Assembly (NCBI RefSeq): GCF_017654505.1 | Contig: NC_054549.1 | Coordinates: forward strand, 20,963,831-21,027,830 | Source of the DNA: Polyodon spathula | Lineage: Eukaryota > Chordata > Actinopteri > Acipenseriformes > Polyodontidae | Direction of reading: 5' to 3' | Length of the DNA stretch: 64,000 nt | Part shown: in pieces, positions 10,713 to 22,685 of the stretch | How positions within the stretch are numbered: the first letter of the stretch is position 1 | Layout: the number at the start of each line of letters is the position of its first letter | The notes under the pieces: generated by a model | The model's input: only the letters and a program-made list of their open reading frames with translations | Databases searched by the model: none | Told to the model about the DNA's origin: nothing | Position numbers and translations under genes: made by a program

Positions 10713-11290
10713 TGCAGAGAGGTCTGGTAAAGCATAGGGAAGCATTGTAAAGCACAGAGAGGTCTGGTAAAGCATAGGGAAGCATTGTAAAGCACAGAGA
10801 GGTCTGGTAAAGCATAGGGAAGCATTGTAAAGCACAGAGAGGTCTGGTAAAGCATAGGGAAGCATTGTAAAGCACAGAGAGGTCTGGTAAAGCATAGGGA
10901 AGCATTGTAAAGCACAGAGAGGTCTGGTAAAGCATATGAAAACATTGTAAAGCACAGAGAGGTCTGGTAAAGCATAGGCAAGCATTGTAAAGCACAGATA
11001 GGTTTGGTAAAGCATAGGGAAGCATTGTAAAGCACAGAGGTCTGGTAAAGCATAGGCAGCATTGTAAAGCACAGAGAGGTATGGTAAAGCATAGGGAAGC
11101 ATTGTAAAGAACAGAGGTCTGGTAAAGCATAGGCAGCATTGTAAAGCACAGAGAGGTATGGTAAAGCATAGGGAAGCATTGTAATGCACAGAGAGGTCTG
11201 GTAAAGCATAGGGAAGAAGTGTAAAGCAGAGAGAGGTCTGGTAAAGCATAGGGAAGTATTGTAAAGCACAGAGAGGTCTGGTAAAGCATA
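10713..11290. repeat. 40-bp minisatellite, locus 3
   Basis: About 14 units of the 40-base repeat; several have lost 2-4 bases (11035-11200). It gives long spurious minus-strand ORFs rich in [18 protein letters not shown]. Confidence 0.95.
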
Positions 11291-12700
<1,410 letters not shown>

Positions 12701-12727
12701 GGGTGTAAACGCGGAGGTATTGCGGGG

Positions 12728-12860
12728 CGCATGGGAGTTGTAGTCTTTTTGCGCTGTTCCCTGATGCGCGGCTGCGTTGGGTAAGGAGGCTGGGAACTAC
12801 AGCTCCCAGGGTGCCCCGGACGCGACCCCTCTGCCGAGGGACCACAACATGGCGGTCGTT
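12728..12860 (+). promoter_or_regulatory. FAM120C promoter with paired ZNF143/THAP11-like sites
   Basis: A CpG-containing block about 0.7 kb upstream of the FAM120C coding start. AACTACAGCTCCCAG at 12795-12809 matches the SBS motif bound by ZNF143/THAP11. An inverted weaker copy, TGGGAGTTGTAGT, is at 12732-12744. AACATGGCGG at 12846-12855 resembles a YY1 site. Such motifs typically lie within about 100 bases of a start site, so transcription probably begins near 12.8-12.9 kb. Confidence 0.6.
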
Positions 12861-13070
12861 GCATGAAGAAGTTGATAACATGGATCTGTGAGAGAGGGAA
12901 TCGAGAGAGACCGAGAAAGAGGAGGGACAGCGGAGTAGCACTGCAAAACGAAAGGGCTTTTCTCTTCATCAGTTCTGCGGATCATTCTCTCTCTCTCTCT
13001 CTCTCTAATCGACTGCGACTGCAGTGTGTTTTTGGGGTTTTTTTTTTTTTTTTTTTTTAACATCACCCCC

Positions 13071-13103
<33 letters not shown>

Positions 13104-13510
13104 TTTTAAATAATACAAAATAGAGCAGGATACACACCTAGGCCAAAACCTTACCTCCCTTAACTGGATCTTCTATAAGAAGAAAGGAAAAAAAAAAAAA
13201 AAGAAGAAACCAAAAAAAAAAGAAATAAATTAAACAAATACATTATAAATATAGTTCAAGCAAGTTCGTTTTAATTTATTGAAAAAAAAGGTTTTTTTTT
13301 AAAAAAAATTTTTTAAAACATAAAAAATAATAATAATAACGAGCCATTATGTCCTTCTTTTTATGTCTGACACGTTTGACGTTATATGATGATGGATGAT
13401 AATACATTATTATTATTTTTATATTATTATTATTATTATATGCATATTATATTTTGTGAGAGCGGCGGCCACCGGGCGGGTTCGTGGGAGTTAATAATAA
13501 TCATAATAAC

Positions 13511-14035
13511 ATGGTGTGCAAGGTTTTCAAGAGTACGTAGAGAAGAGGTGCCCGGGCGCTGCTGTACCCGTGGATCTGCTGAAACTCTCCCGCACGGTGG
13601 CCCGCCAGCACCCTCAGCACCCTCAGCACCCGTCCCCGGCTCCCCCGCCTCCAGCCCGGGTGCTGATCGACGCGGACTCCGGCTTGCAGCGGCTCTACGG
13701 CGGCTACCAGACGGACTGGGCCTGCGGCGGGCAGTGGAACGCCATGCTGGGCTACCTGGCCGCGCTGTCGCAGGCTTGCCTGTATCAGGGGGGGCTGGAG
13801 CTTGCGGTGGTTTTCAACGGGACCCTCGGGAAAGACCGGTGGCCGGAATGGGCGAAGCGGGCGCAGGGAGAGCGGCAGACCGCCCAGCTCATCGTCAACC
13901 ACGTCGCTAACAAAGAGACCCCGCCGCCCAGAGCCTGGTTCCTACCGCCGGCCTGCCTGAGCCACTGCATCCGACTGGCCATGATCCGCTTTCGGGTCCG
14001 GGTAAGAGAACAGGGAGACGGGGTTAACAGTGCAA

Positions 14036-14071
<36 letters not shown>

Positions 14072-16458
14072 GTAATTATAATTAGTAGCAATAAACTAAT
14101 AATAACACAGAGGCCGTTTATTCCGGGCAAATATCTTACTGCATCCGTCGGGGCGTGGTCACCCTCCCCGAACCAAGGTGACATTTTATCACTAATTAAT
14201 ATTTTATTATTATTATTATTATTATTATTCTGTACGTACTAGAATAAGTTTAGCTTACCCGAGTGGTAGTATATATCATTAGGATAGATATAGTATATCA
14301 TTAGGTTAGATATGTGTGGGGTTTATTTGTAAAAAAAAGGATAAGAATCGAAGAAAGGATACAATGTGATAAATCGATTAAAAAAGCAAAACAAAACAAA
14401 CCCGATTCAGGACGTCCCGGTGTGAAGCCGAGTGGAGAAAAGCCACGTTGTTTTGTATTATCTGTCGAGTTACACCCGGGAGCTCCACGAATATGACGTG
14501 GCGTGAATGAAAACACCTTGCTGAACTTGGCGAGTTTCGACAACTCCTGCAAGGGGCGGGGACGGTAACTGAGGGGACCCTGTTATCCTCATCTCGCTGG
14601 AGAGCAAAGGGCGGGGACGGTAACAGGGGGGACCCCCTTATCAGCATCTCGTCGGGGACGGTAACTGAGGGGACCCCGTTATCCTCATCTCGCTGGGGAC
14701 AGTAACTGAGGGGACCCCGTTATCCTCATCTCGCTGGAGAGCAAGGGGTGGGGACGGTAACAGGGGGGACCCTTTATCCTCATCTCGCCGGGGAGCAAGG
14801 GGTGGGGACGGTAACTGAGGGGACCCCCTTATCCTCATCTCGCCAGGATATCCAGCGAATGTCGCTGGTCGCCTAATTAAATTGACCGCGGGAATTATTT
14901 TGAAGATGGCATTGTTGTTACAAACACTGGTTTGGGATTTGTGCATACTGTTAGGTTACAAATTATTATTATTATTATTATTATTGTTATTATTATTATA
15001 ACAAAGGGCAGTTCAGGGTGGTATTAATACACTTGTTGTATTATCCATTCCTGGTTTTACTATGAATTTGAATATATCAATTAAATATTTTAATAGTTTT
15101 TAATGTGTCATATTAATTACTTTTCTGGCTCCTCACCTTGTCCCCTCCTCTTCTCTCTCCCTCTATTTCACCCTCCTCTCCCCTCCCAGGTGGTGCAGAC
15201 TCTGGAGGATCACCACCAGGAGGCACTGTCTCTCTACAGGGACGGCGGTTTCCAGGGGCTTATCGCTCACGACTCGGAGTTCGCTCTGTGCAGCGTCCCG
15301 GCTTACTTCAGCTCTCACGCGCTCAAGCTGAGCTGGAACGGCAAGAATCTGACGACCAACCAGTACCTGCTGCCTGAGGTGGCCAAGCAGCTGGGCCTGA
15401 GACCCGGGCACCTGCCTGCCTTCGCTGCCCTGCTGGGTAAGAGGAGGAGGAGAGGGGGAGAGGCCACTGTGCTCCAGTGACTGTGTGTCTGTGTTGCCTG
15501 TGCCTCAGTGTCTGTCTGTCTATTGCTCTGTGTCTCTCTGTCTTAGTGTCTCTGTATCTCTGTGTGTCTGTCAGTCTGTCACTCTCTCTGTGTCTCTCTC
15601 TGGGTTAGTGTCTGTGTCTCTGTCTGTGTCTGTCTCTGTGTCTCTGTCTCTGTCACTGTGTCTCTGTCTGTGTCTGTCTCTTTGTGTCTCTTATCTCTCT
15701 GTCTGTGTGTCTGTCTCTCTCTGTCTCTTTTGTCACTGTCTTTGTGTCACTGTGTCTCTCTGTGTATCTGTCTTTTTGTGTCTCTGTGTCACTGTGTCTG
15801 TCACTCTGTCTGTGTGTCTGTCTCTTTGTGTCTGTGTCTCTCTCTGCCTCTCTGTCACTGTCTCTGTGTCACTGTGTCTCTCTGTGTGTTTCAGGGAACC
15901 ACATTCTCCCAGATGAAGACCTCGCTGCGTTCCACTGGAGTCTGCTGGGACCCGACCACCCCCTGGCATCGCTCAAGGTTCACGCTCACCAGCTGGTCCT
16001 GCCTCCCTGTGAGGTGGTCATCAAGGCTGTCTCGGAGTACGTCTCCTCCATCAAAGACCTGTCCAACCTGGACGCAGTGGGGAGGGACGTCTTCAAGCAG
16101 TCCCAGGTGAGGGGTCCCGCGTCCCTGTGTCACAGCTGAAACTTTCTTTGCTACTGATCACAAAACAGCACTGAGACTGTGACTGGAATTGAACCCAGTT
16201 CTGCTGAATAATTCCTGTCTTTCTGTGTGCGTGTCTCTGCAGTCCAGGACAGAAGACAAGGTCCAGCGTTTCAAGAAAGCTGTGGAGTATTTCTCGTCCG
16301 CCAGCAAACCCAGACCCCTGTCCATGGGACCCTCTCCCTACCTGTGTGAGTATCACTGTCTCGCTGTCTCTGTCTCACTCTGTCGCACTCTCACTCTGTC
16401 GTACTCTGTCTCTCTGTGACACTCACTTTCTCTCTCTGTCGCTCTGTCACTCTTTGTT

Positions 16459-16509
<51 letters not shown>

Positions 16510-18184
16510 CCCTCTGTCGCTCTGTCACTCTCTCTCTCTCTCATTCAACATTCAAATTCAGATCGGTTTTACTGGCCTGACAATAAAGATTTGTGTACTT
16601 ACATGGCATAACCAACTAAAATATATATAGACAGAGAAAACGCATCTCTCTCTTTCTCTCTGCCTCACTGTCTCCATCACTCTGTCTTTCTCTATGTCAC
16701 TCTCCGTCTCGTCCCTCACTCTCCTGAAATAAATGTCCTGTATAAGTAAATGTTTTTTTTTTCCTACAGTTCCAGGATTTGGGCAGGGTAATTTCGGAGG
16801 TCCTCCCAGCCACATGGGGGCGATGCAGCCCAACAGACCCCTGGTGAGGAGAGCGGCAGTCCTGGGAGGGAGACAGTGTGGCTTTAGTGGTTAGAGCTGA
16901 GTGACTGGGAGGGAGGGAGGCAGTGTGGACTAGTCTAGGGTTAGAGCTGAGGGGGGAGGGAGGCAAGTACAATAAAAGTTAAATTGGTGTTTTGTTTTCT
17001 CCTCCCCAAACCTCTCCTTCCCCCTTCTATCTCCCCCTCCCCCACTCTCCTCTCCCCATCCCCACTCTCTCCTCTCTCGCACTCCCCCATCCCCTCTCTC
17101 CCTCTTTCCCCTGTCCCCACTCTCTCCCCTCTCTGCATCTCCTCCTCTCTCAGTTCCCTCCTCCTCAGGTGACGGGCGGGAAGCTGGCCTATCAGAGCGG
17201 CTCGTTCCCGGGGGGCCCGCCCCCCCCGCTGCTCTTCCCTCCCCACCCCCTGCAGGAATGCAGCGACGGGCTGAAGCCCCCCTTCTCAGACTGGGCCGCC
17301 CCCTACGACAGCGCCACGGCAACTGGAACCCTGGGACACAGGCAGCCCAATCACCACGCAGGCCCCACCCCCGGCCCCGCCTCATCACCGTCCTCGTCTT
17401 CTGAGGGGGAGGAGCCTAATGGAGCCAGTGCAAAGTAGGTCTAGGCTGCAACTTGGTTCATTCATAATTATCTGCAATTAGAATGCATCTGACTAATTCA
17501 ATTAGAATGCATCTGACTAATTCAATTACAATGCCTCTAACTAATTCAATTACAATGCCTCTAACTAATTCAGCTTCATAGTCCAATGAAAGCTGCTGAA
17601 TAATGTTCCCTTGTTAACATATTGAATCACACACCCTCTATATAGAATGAACTCACTCAGCTTCATAGAGTCCAGTGAAAGCTGCTGAATAATGTTCCCT
17701 TGTTAACATATTGAATCACACACCCTCTATATAGAATGAACTCACTCAGCTTCATAGAGTCCAGTGAAAGCTGCTGAATAATGTTCCCTTGTTAACATAT
17801 TGAATTACGCACTCTCTCTCTCTTTCTCTCAGCCATGTTCCAGACAGGTCCAGCTCGAAGGGGGGCCCCCACCCTCCTAGGACCCTCCAGGGGTCCCCGT
17901 GGCTCGCTCTCCACCAGTAGGGTTCTGTGTGCCATCGGGTGTATAAGGGAGAAAACACGAGGTCACCAAGACGCGTTACGTGTACCTGTAGTGGTCTTTG
18001 GGTTCATGGCGACGGGCACGCAATGGACATCGCCGACCACGACATGCCCCGGTTGGTGTCCTGGGCGTGCCCACCGGGTTATGGATCACTACCCCCACAT
18101 CTACCACGTGCTGACCAAGGTGAGGGTACCCCCAAATACAGTGTACCCCTACATCTCCAAAATACACTAGTGTATCCAGAATAT

Positions 18185-18274
<90 letters not shown>

Positions 18275-21200
18275 ATATATTATATATATGTGTATATATA
18301 TATATGTGTATATATATATTTATGACATTATATATATGTATATACATATACACACACAGAGGGACAGTGAATGCCCTAATCACAAAGGACAGTGTGTGTG
18401 TGTGTCTCCGTGTGTAACCCCCGTTCCCCCCCCAGGGCGAGCTGAAGATCCCTGTTTGCATCGAGGACGAGTGCACCCCCGAGCTGCCCCCCGCGGCCCT
18501 CCTCTTCCGCTCCGCGCGCCAGCTTGTGTATGGAGTCCTCTTCAGCCTGGCTGAGACCCAGAGGAGAGGAGAGAGACTGAGTCTGAGGAGGAGGCTGCCA
18601 GTGCAGGGTGAGGAGAGGGGACTGAGTCTGAGGAGGAAGCTGCTAGTGCAGGGTGAGGAGGGAGAGGGGACTGAGTCTGAGGAGGAAGCTGCTAGTGCAG
18701 GGTGAGGAGGGAGAGGGGACTGAGTCTGAGGAGGAGCCTGCCAGTGAAGGGTGAGGAGGGTTGGAGAGGAGAGAGGGGACGCGAGGGGGAGAGACACAGT
18801 CTGAGGAGAAGACTGCCAAAGGAGGGGAGGAAAGAAGAGGACTGTCTCTGTATCTCTTTGTCTCTCTGACTGTCTCTCTTTCTGACTTGTGACTCTGACT
18901 CTGTCCACAGTGCCGCCGGTCATCATTAAGGAGTGGTCCTCGAACAAGGCCCGGTCTGCTCTGACCCCTGAGCTGGTCCCGGCGCTGACCTTCCGCGAGT
19001 GGACCTGTCCGAACCTCAGGAAGCTGTGGCTGGGCCGGGCCGTGGAGGACAAGAACCGCAGGATGAGAGCCTTCCTCGCCTGCCTCAAGTCAGACAGCCC
19101 CGGCATGCTGAACCCAGCCAGCATCCCCACGCACCTGCTACTGCTGTGCTGCGTGCTGAGGTGAGGAGAGAGAGGAGGTCTCAGGTACTGAGACCTGCTG
19201 CAGTGCAGTACATGCTGCAGTGGCCCGGGGGCAGGGTTAGGGTCTCTGTGTCTCACTGTCACTCTCTCTGTGTCTCAGGTACATGCTGCAGTGGCCCGGG
19301 GGCAGGGTTAGGGTCTCTGTGTCTCACTGTCACTCTCTCTGTGTCTCAGGTACATGCTGCAGTGGCCTGGGGGCAGGGTTCTGCAGAGGCACGAGCTCGA
19401 TGCTTTCCTGGCGCAGGCCGTGTCCAGCCAGCTGTACGACCCAGATCAGCTGCAGGAGCTCAAGGTGAGAGCGAGCGTGCCCGTGTGCGTATGTCGCTGT
19501 GCGTGTGTGCGTATGTCACTGTGCGCGTGTTGTGTAACTCTGTATGATTGTGTTTCAGATTGAGAAGCTGAACTTGCGCTGGGTCGGTGTGTTGTGTAAT
19601 TCTGTGTGTGGTTGTGTAACTGTGTGAGATTATGTTGTGTATCGTTGTATTGTGTGTAATTGTGTAACTGTGTGTGATTGTGTTGTGTGTATGATTGTGT
19701 AACTGAGATTGTTGTGTAGCTGTGTGTGATTGTGTAACTGATTGTGTTGTGTAGCTGTGTGATTGTATTGTGTGTGATTTTGTAACTCTGTGTGTGATTG
19801 TGTTTCAGATTGAGAAGCTGGACTCACGAGGGGTGCAGCTGGCTGCCCTGTTCATGAGCGGGGTCGACACGGCCCTGTTTGTGAACGATGCCTGTGGGCA
19901 GCCTGTCCCCTGGGAGCACTGCTGCCCCTGGATCTACTTCGACGGGAAACTCTTCCAAAGCAAGCTGGGCAAGGCAGCCCGGGAGAGGGGAACCCTGCTG
20001 GAGCTCTGCGAGGGGCAGGTGAGAGGGAGAGGGGAGCCCTGCCGGAGCTCTGCGAGGGGCAGGTGAGAGGGAGAGGGGAGCCCTGCCGGAGCTCTGCGAG
20101 GGGCAGGTGAGAGGGAGAGGGGAGCCCTGCCGGAGCTCTGCGAGGGGCAGGTGAGAGGGAGAGGGGAGCCCTGCCGGAGCTCTGCGAGGGGCAGGTGAGA
20201 GGGAGAGGGGAGCCCTGCCGGAGCGCTGCGAGGGGCAGGTGAGAGGGAGAGGGGAGCCCTGCCGGAGCTCTGCGAGGGGCAGGTGAGGGAGAGGGGAGCC
20301 CTGCCGGAGCTCTGCGAGGGGCAGGTGAGAGGGAGAGGGGAGTCCTGGTGGAGCTCTGTGAGGGGCAGGTGAGAGGGAGAGGGGAGCCCTGCTGGAGCTC
20401 TGTGAGGGGCAGGTTAGAGGGAGAGGGGAGTCCTGGTGGAGCTCTGTGAGGGGCAGGTGAGAGGGAGAGGGAGAGGGGAGCCCTGCTGTAGCTCTGTGAG
20501 GGGCAGGTTAGAGGGAGAGGGGAGCCCTGCTGGAGCTCTGTGAGGGGCAAGAGAGGAGAAGAGTGCTAGATCAGCACTGATGGTCTGAGTTCCTGGTAAG
20601 ATTTCTCACATTTATGCTTGTCTGTCTGTCTTCCTCTCTCTCTGTCTGTGAGTCTCTTTCTGACCCTCCTCTGTGTGTCTCTCAAGGTGGATCAGGCTGC
20701 CAAGGTTGAGAAGATGAGGCAGGCCATCCTGGAGGGGATCAACATACTTGGGCGGTCGGGGGGGGAGGGGGGGGTGACGGAGGGGGACGGAAGTACGGGC
20801 GGTACCCGGGAGGGAAGATGGGGCAGGGGGGGACGGGGGGGCTTGGGGGGCCGTAGGACGGGGGACCTGTGCGGGGGTGGTGTCCCCTGCGTGGAAGGGT
20901 CGTCCAGTCACACACGTAACGACTTATTCTGACGGGCGAACCCACAGCAGTGTGATCCAGTCCTGGTTTCACTAGGAATTTAATAATAAGACACACCTGA
21001 GCTTGTTGCCTAGACAGTAAAACCTGATTTCCATCCCTTGTGTCTGTGTGTCAGTGTGTATTGGAGTGTGTGTCTATTAGTGTGTGTGTTAGTGTGTGTT
21101 GTAGCAGTATCTACATCACTGTATCACATGTCTCTGTCTGTCTATCTTTAAGGAATCCAGGCTATCCCCCCCCAGGGAGGGAAGCTGGAGATTGCCGGCA

Positions 21201-22014
21201 TGGTTGTAGGTCAATGGGCCGGGAATAAACCATTCCGTGGACGGGGGGGATTCAACATGCAGGTGGTGTCAGTGGGAGGAGGCGGAAGAGGGTAAGAAAC
21301 TGGGGTCTGCTATATATTATAAAGACATTTCAGAGAGCTGGATCTCATCAATATCACGGTCTAGTGCTGTATATTATAAAGACATTTCAGAGGGCTGGAT
21401 CTCATCAATATCAGGGTCTAGGGCTGTATATTATAAAGACATTTCAGAGGGCTGGATCTCATCAATATCAGGGTCTAGTGCTGTATATTATAAAGACATT
21501 TCAGAGGGCTGGATCTCATCAATATCACGGTCTAGTGCTGTATATTATAAAGACATTTCAAAGGGCTGGATCTCATCAATATCACGGTCTAGTGCTGTAT
21601 ATTATAAAGACATTTCAGAGGGCTGGATCTCGTCTATCAGGGTCTAGTGCTGTATATTCGAAGGGATTTTTCTTTCATGGTAGTAATTTGTATGATTTTT
21701 TTTTTTTCTGACAGCAGGGGCAGAGAACAGCCGGGTAAACAGAGAGAAGGCAAGAAGCAGACCACAGGACGAGTGCAGGTGAGGGGGGCGTAGCGGGGGT
21801 ACCCCCAGATATTACCAATTCACTCCCAGTGCAGAGTGACTAGGAACAATTATTGTTAACAAGTCATTCAGCAGACGCTTTTATCCACAGTGACTCCCAG
21901 AGACTAGGGGGGTGAACTCTGCATCATCAACAACTGCTGCTGCTGCAGAGTCACTAGGATCTCATTAGTATTGCGTCTCATTAGAAGGACATAGTTGCTC
22001 TTTATTGTAACTGC

Positions 22015-22055
<41 letters not shown>

Positions 22056-22685
22056 TGTGTGTGTGACCCTGAGCAAGTTACTTCACCTCCTTGTGCTCCG
22101 TTCTTCGGATGAGACATCAAACGAAAACGTCCTCCTATTGGAAGCGACTCTGCAGCAGCAGCAGTTGTTGATGATGCAGAGTTCACCCCCCTGTCTCTGT
22201 GAGTCGCTTTGGATAAAAGCGTCTGCTGAATGACTCTAATAATAATATGCATCTTCATATGTCCCCATATATATAAAAAATATGAGTTTTTATATCTGTA
22301 TTGTAATGAAGTTTGCCTGTCCTCTCCCTCTCTCTTCATCCCCGCCCTCTTTCCCCAGCTTTCTCCAGGCCCCGCCTCCAACGGAACCCCCAAGCTGGCG
22401 GAAGGTTCCAAGGGGAGGGGCAGCAGTGCTGGGGGAGGAGTTCAGCAGCTGAATGGCAGTGCAGGGCTGGTGGTGATGGTAGCAACGCCCCCTGGTGGAC
22501 AGGAGGAGGAAGTGCAGCCCGCCCAGACGCACAGCAACAGCGGCAGCGATGACGACAACAGTGCCTTCGCTCTCAGAGACAGTGACGCAGCAGGGGGAGG
22601 GGCCAGCAACGACAGCAGTGACACCGCCTGTTGTCACGACGACCGGCTGGGAGGGGCCACGTCTGCCTTCCAGAAAGAGGAGTAA
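13511..22685 (+). CDS. FAM120C: FAM120C, constitutive coactivator of PPAR-gamma-like protein (15 exons)
   Basis: FAM120 proteins have an N-terminal XPG/FEN-like fold without proven nuclease activity; FAM120A binds RNA and Src kinases, and FAM120C is poorly studied. Exons: 13516-14001, 15190-15436, 15895-16106, 16243-16345, 16770-16843, 17169-17434, 17833-18119, 18436-18607, 18911-19160, 19350-19464, 19809-20018, 20687-about 20801, 21153-21291, 21715-21778 and 22359-22685. The phases agree except at exon 7. Landmarks are [14 protein letters not shown] (exon 1), [15 protein letters not shown] (2), [20 protein letters not shown] (3), [17 protein letters not shown] (9) and [20 protein letters not shown] (11). 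Length is about 1020 residues, near the human 1096. Odd points: the ATG at 13511 is one base out of frame, exon 7 has a stop and a frameshift, the exon 12 end is unclear, and exons 8, 10 and 11 have duplicated splice sites. Confidence 0.88.
14039..15001. repeat. FAM120C intron 1: TTA microsatellites and about 57-bp tandem repeat
   Basis: Three (TTA)n tracts (14039-14071, about 14200-14230, about 14964-15000) surround an array at about 14545-14850. Its units contain ACGGTAACTGAGGGGACCCC and TTATCCTCATCTCGC, roughly six copies with variable spacing. Confidence 0.8.
15437..15894. repeat. FAM120C intron 2: TGTCTCTG-type simple repeat
   Basis: Almost the entire intron is degenerate TCTGTGTCTCTG repeats that run into the exon 3 polypyrimidine tract. 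Confidence 0.85.
17466..17572. repeat. Short tandem repeat, AATTCAATTAGAATGCATCT type
   Basis: Four units of about 28 bases in FAM120C intron 6, just before the 89-bp array. Confidence 0.8.
17573..17812. repeat. 89-bp minisatellite, about 2.7 copies
   Basis: Units contain CAGCTTCATAGAGTCCA and GCTGAATAATGTTCCCTTGT with an 89-base period, in FAM120C intron 6. Related copies lie at 34548-34675 and 42395-42960, and inverted at about 58620-58710. Confidence 0.9.
17833..18119 (+). other. FAM120C: FAM120C exon 7, frame-disrupted
   Basis: It is bordered by good splice sites (CTCTCAG|CC and AAG|GTGAGG). The incoming frame reads [12 protein letters not shown] and then hits TAG at 17918-17920. The same frame later carries [12 protein letters not shown] (near 18021), like the family's MDI segment. 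The outgoing frame, needed for exon 8, carries [12 protein letters not shown] and differs from the incoming one. At least one frameshift is therefore required. Either small sequence errors in a GC-rich exon or a damaged allele explains it. Confidence 0.75.
18189..18352. repeat. (TA)n and TATG-rich microsatellite
   Basis: Alternating TA broken by TGTATATATA motifs, in FAM120C intron 7. Confidence 0.9.
18576..18830 (+). repeat. 45/49-bp tandem array copying FAM120C exon 8 end and donor
   Basis: Units starting ACTGAGTCTGAGGAGG occur at 18576 (inside exon 8), 18621, 18670 and 18719. Each repeats the exon's last about 32 bases and a donor-like GCAGGGTGAGG. A fifth, degraded copy lies near 18797. 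The first donor (GT at 18608) gives the correct phase to exon 9. Confidence 0.9.
19209..19420 (+). repeat. 71-bp tandem array copying FAM120C exon 10 acceptor
   Basis: TACATGCTGCAGTGGCC occurs at 19209, 19280 and 19351, exactly 71 bases apart. The second and third copies share the same GTGTCTCAG acceptor. Only the third continues into full exon 10 (19350-19464). Confidence 0.9.
20012..20560 (+). repeat. 44-bp tandem array copying FAM120C exon 11 end and donor
   Basis: The unit includes the exon 11 3' end GAGCTCTGCGAGGGGCAG and its donor GTGAGAGG. GT donors fall at 20019, 20063, 20107, 20151, 20195, 20239, 20283, 20325, 20369, 20413, 20457 and 20507. A thirteenth copy near 20550 has lost its GT. 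Most spacings are exactly 44 bases. Confidence 0.95.
20687..20930 (+). other. FAM120C: FAM120C exon 12 with very G-rich continuation
   Basis: The start at 20687 encodes [19 protein letters not shown], matching the family. After about 20745 the strand becomes runs of G that encode Gly/Arg and do not resemble the family's Pro/Ser-rich segment. Exon 13 needs a one-base carry; donors at 20793 or 20802 would satisfy this but are weak. The true end is not resolved. Confidence 0.6.
21304..21662. repeat. 57-bp minisatellite, about 6 copies
   Basis: Units contain TGTATATTATAAAGACATTT and CTGGATCTCATCAATATCA with a 57-base period and fill most of FAM120C intron 13. The same unit, inverted, forms the large array at 46853-48258. 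Confidence 0.95.
21858..22000 (-). mobile_element. tRNA-derived SINE fragment
   Basis: A reversed 3' part of the local SINE: TCATTCAGCAGACGC, then GTGAACTCTGCATCATCAAC. The 5' part is degraded. It faces a plus-strand copy at 22066-22246, forming an inverted pair in FAM120C intron 14. Confidence 0.8.
22021..22065. repeat. (TG)n microsatellite
   Basis: TG repeat with one CGCG interruption, between the two inverted SINE copies. Confidence 0.9.
22066..22246 (+). mobile_element. tRNA-derived SINE, body and tail
   Basis: Starts ACCCTGAGCAAGTTACTTC and ends GGATAAAAGCGTCTGCTGAA followed by AAT triplets. The tRNA-like head is missing. Confidence 0.85.

Noticed and set aside
13386..13910. 174-codon plus-strand ORF overlapping FAM120C exon 1
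   Set aside because: An alternate-frame shadow of the GC-rich exon; the 13516 frame matches the FAM120 family.
17976..19262. 428-codon minus-strand ORF
   Set aside because: Runs antisense to FAM120C exons 7-9 and through a (TA)n tract; the plus-strand exons have conserved protein matches and splice sites.
19530..19600. A real micro-exon at 19559
   Set aside because: It repeats the first 12 bases of exon 11 and then diverges into TGTG repeat with no donor that fits the phase. Treated as a decoy copy.
19852..20550. 232-codon minus-strand ORF
   Set aside because: Antisense of FAM120C exon 11 and its 44-bp array; periodic low-complexity peptide.
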